Below, in pieces: positions 59,301 through 62,000 of a stretch of DNA of 62,000 nucleotides. The position numbers and the translations under genes are program-made. This stretch comes from Cryptomeria japonica (lineage: Eukaryota; Streptophyta; Pinopsida; Cupressales; Cupressaceae). Numbering within the stretch: the stretch's first letter is position 1; every line of letters begins with the position of its first letter. Where the stretch lies: the NCBI RefSeq assembly GCF_030272615.1, contig NC_081414.1:48724501-48786500 (forward strand), given 5' to 3'. The notes under the pieces were generated by a model that made no database searches, was not told where the DNA came from, and saw only the letters and a program-made list of their open reading frames with translations.

Positions 59301-60700
59301 CTTTGATTGAACACTTTGCTTAAAACATTAAAAGGTGATGGCCAACCACCAAACACACATTTGATCTTATCTTCTTATGACGTTAACTGTTGTCAATCAA
59401 CCTTTTTGGCTTTTCTACATCATGAAACTTGTGTGAGATGTCCATGATGACTTTGATTTTTTGACATCTGCACATAATTCAACAGTTGTTACACCGATGT
59501 TTTTTGGACTTTTACAACTCTACTAGGATAATTTTGCAATTCTGATGGCGTGGTTAATTATTTGTATTCACACAAATCACCTGCATAGAATAACAACTCC
59601 ATGCTTAATTTCTAGCTATTCTATCCTACTCTTCCTCCTAACGAGTCAATGCCACCTATGAATTCCAAGATGATACATTATTTCCAGTTCATCACACTAC
59701 CTTACCTACTGCCTACTCGAACACTTGATTAGGGAAAGAAATCCTTCACAACAAGTTTCAAGCCTTTTAGACTCATCACTACTTTACCATAAACCTCTAG
59801 ATATTTATTCAAAGCATGAATAACTCAGGATCTCGGTGAGGTTCCCAAAAGTCCCCTGCTGAGTTCATGCTAGTTTGAAGACAAGTCGGGGATCGCTCAG
59901 ATACTAAATTTACTTCACCGAGGCCCGAGTTGCAATGTCTTTTCAACCTCTCAGCTTAAATTCTTAGAACACCTCACTGATTGTCTGGGCACACAATTAC
60001 TCGGGGCTCTGCAAAGAATCTTTTCTCCCCTCACTAAGTCCTGAGTTATACTCCATAAAACATTCACATTGCCACATCAGACAAGAATTTTGATGAAACT
60101 CTCAAATTATTCCAGCCCATATCGGGGACCTTTTGAGAACATGACCAACCAAGAGGGTACACTATAATTCTAGGGACAATTCAAATGATGAGAAACCTAT
60201 AAAAGCAAAATCTTGAGGCAAAGATAACTAGAACAAGAAGTCACCGATAAAATAAAACATACCTGGCAACAGGAGATTTGACTTTTTGTAGGAACATGAC
60301 TTAGACCTTCCTATTAGATTCTCAAAATTTGAGAAAATTTGAGGGTACTAACACCATATAATCAAAATTACATCAAAATATAAAAAATGCATTAGAATGC
60401 TTCAAAAGCTCATCAGGATATCAAATGCGCATTTCTGTCTATCATATGTGCACTTTTGCTAATCAGAAGCATACTTCTGGGTGTCAGATGTGTTGGGCTA
60501 TCCTAATAGACTCAAAAGGGATAAAAATCAAATTGAATCAATCTAAACACTCAAGGGATTAATTGACCAAGCTAAATACATAAATACCTAATGATTTACA
60601 TCAATTTCACATCATACCAATGCATTCAAAAAGCTGTTATACCCTTCCCATAAAATTTTAACATCATAACCCCATATGAAAACCATACTGTAGTCACATA
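59300..60700. other. No recognised feature
   Basis: No coding motif. It may still be U3 of the minus-strand LTR. Confidence 0.4.
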
Positions 60701-62000
60701 AATCTGTCCAATTTAATTAAATGAGTATTCCCTATTTATTTGATTAAAAATCCACTAGCCATCAGTTAATTAAATTAATATTTAATTAATCCACTTTCAA
60801 ACATTCTCCTATTAATTAAATAAATTATTCAATTTATTTTAATTAATTCATTACACCAAATTCACAAAATCAATTAAATGGATAAATCATATTTATTTCA
60901 TTTAATCCCCTTTTCCTCTTTTAAATAAATTAAATAAAACATTTATTTAAATCATAAATCCCCCGCCCACTTGCATTTTCCTACAAATGCAACTTGCACA
61001 CATTTATTGAAATAAATTAATTTATTTTAAATAAAAATCCTATTTTCCCTCACCCACCAAATCCACTTGCATTCCTAAACCCCTTTCTAGATTCTTCTAA
61101 CCCCTTCCTAATTAGCCTAATCCATCCCCTAATTATTGTCACAATCCTAAGCAACTTGAAGTCACTTCTCAAAGACTTCAAAGTATTTGAAAATCATTAA
61201 ATGCTTTGTGTGTTCAACAATTTAACCTCCAAAGTCTTCCAAAACCACTAATGGCTCTTACATGACCATTTATGGCTCTTACATAACCATTTATGGTTAT
61301 TTCAACTTGCACTCATGTGTCTCCTCAAGCATTTATTGCTTTGACCATGGTTATCCCTTTTGCCTTTGCACAAGAGTTTATCCATTGGATAAAAGTTTTA
61401 TTCTTTGAATAAATAATTTATTCATTCAACCTAACCTTGACCTTAACTCCCAAGTTAACTCTCAAGTCACGTCAAGCATTTAATGCTTATTCCCTCTCCT
61501 CTCAACCTATCTCATATGGACACTTGTCATCCCGGGATTGGGTTGAAAGCTATCACATGGATTGAATATCATTCAATCTTGACCTTTGTTGAGATTATTC
61601 AATCTCAACCATCCATTTCTCCATTTTCCCTGTAAATAGAGTCCATTCCTTTATAATCCAGATCTTGAAAACTTGTATGCATCTAAGTTATAGAGAATTT
61701 TAGAGAGCATTTAGCATAAATCACTAATATCTTGTCATCTTGGTTTAAAACAAATCATCTTAGCATCATAGCATCTAGTATTAACTTTTTATTCATATTT
61801 AGAGTAAATACTTCAATTTCAAACCTCCATAAGCATCCATAGTGCAAAAAGCTGTTGAGAGCTACACTAGTTTGGAACTTGGAGAGGAGAGGAACAAAGG
61901 AGAAGGAGCTAAGAGCATGTTAGGAGTTATTTGGAGATGCCTCATTATATTTACTTTCCTAGTTAAATATTCTCTCATGCTTTTAGTATCTCTTTTGATA
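60700..62000 (+). repeat. Probable start of another LTR, running off the window
   Basis: AT-rich TTTAATTAAAT blocks like those in the 54149 LTR, then direct repeats (ATGGCTCTTACATGACCATT) and a TGTAAATAGAG ... TTTATAATCC promoter-like stretch at about 61632. No borders seen. Confidence 0.3.

Overview
The window is plant nuclear DNA, most likely from a gymnosperm such as a conifer. It holds one recognisable host gene with a very long intron, buried in several layers of nested retrotransposons. Nothing looks bacterial, viral or organellar.

Region 1 (about 1-17,540, minus strand): the N-terminal 325 codons of a plant transcription factor IIF alpha subunit (TFIIF-alpha, RAP74). Five coding exons join in frame: 16628-16458, 16115-15957, 15692-15547, 15281-14899 and 391-276. 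The rest of the gene lies left of base 1. The intron between the last two exons is about 14.5 kb and appears to use a GC donor with a normal AG acceptor. It contains a decayed 6.5 kb Copia element (6497-12973, TSD AAGTA), which itself carries a 1,256 bp solo LTR (8825-10080, TSD GAGAC).

Region 2 (17,540-26,010): mostly gene-free, with an AT-rich tandem duplication, two LTR-like sequences sharing a conserved motif (near 19.1 kb on minus and 22.8 kb on plus), gag-like remnants, and a decayed LINE reverse transcriptase with a zf-RVT tail.

Region 3 (26,011-31,521): a second copy of the same Copia family on the plus strand (TSD AGAGA). Its 3' LTR is split by a 216 bp SINE-like retroposon with an AAAAT-type tail and 17 bp duplications. 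A broken PPR-protein remnant follows at about 32.5-32.9 kb.

Region 4 (36,541-46,630): a third Copia element (36685-44367, 1.55 kb LTRs, TSD CCAAC) inserted into the LTR of an older minus-strand Copia element, then a probable 508 bp solo LTR.

Region 5 (46,960-62,000): Gypsy-type material. A probable LTR at 46,964 is followed by an 8.8 kb element (48109-56953, TSD CTACA) with 1.2 kb LTRs and a gag-protease region but no recognisable reverse transcriptase, RNase H or integrase. This looks like a non-autonomous TR-GAG-type element, and it carries its own 1,074 bp solo LTR (54149-55222, TSD ATATT). To the right are the PBS and LTR end of a minus-strand Gypsy element, a (GA)57 microsatellite, and AT-rich LTR-like sequence to the window end.

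All retroelement reading frames are broken, so none seems able to move by itself. Element limits rest on matching target-site duplications, primer-binding sites and purine tracts read by eye. Lineage names below superfamily level are inference.
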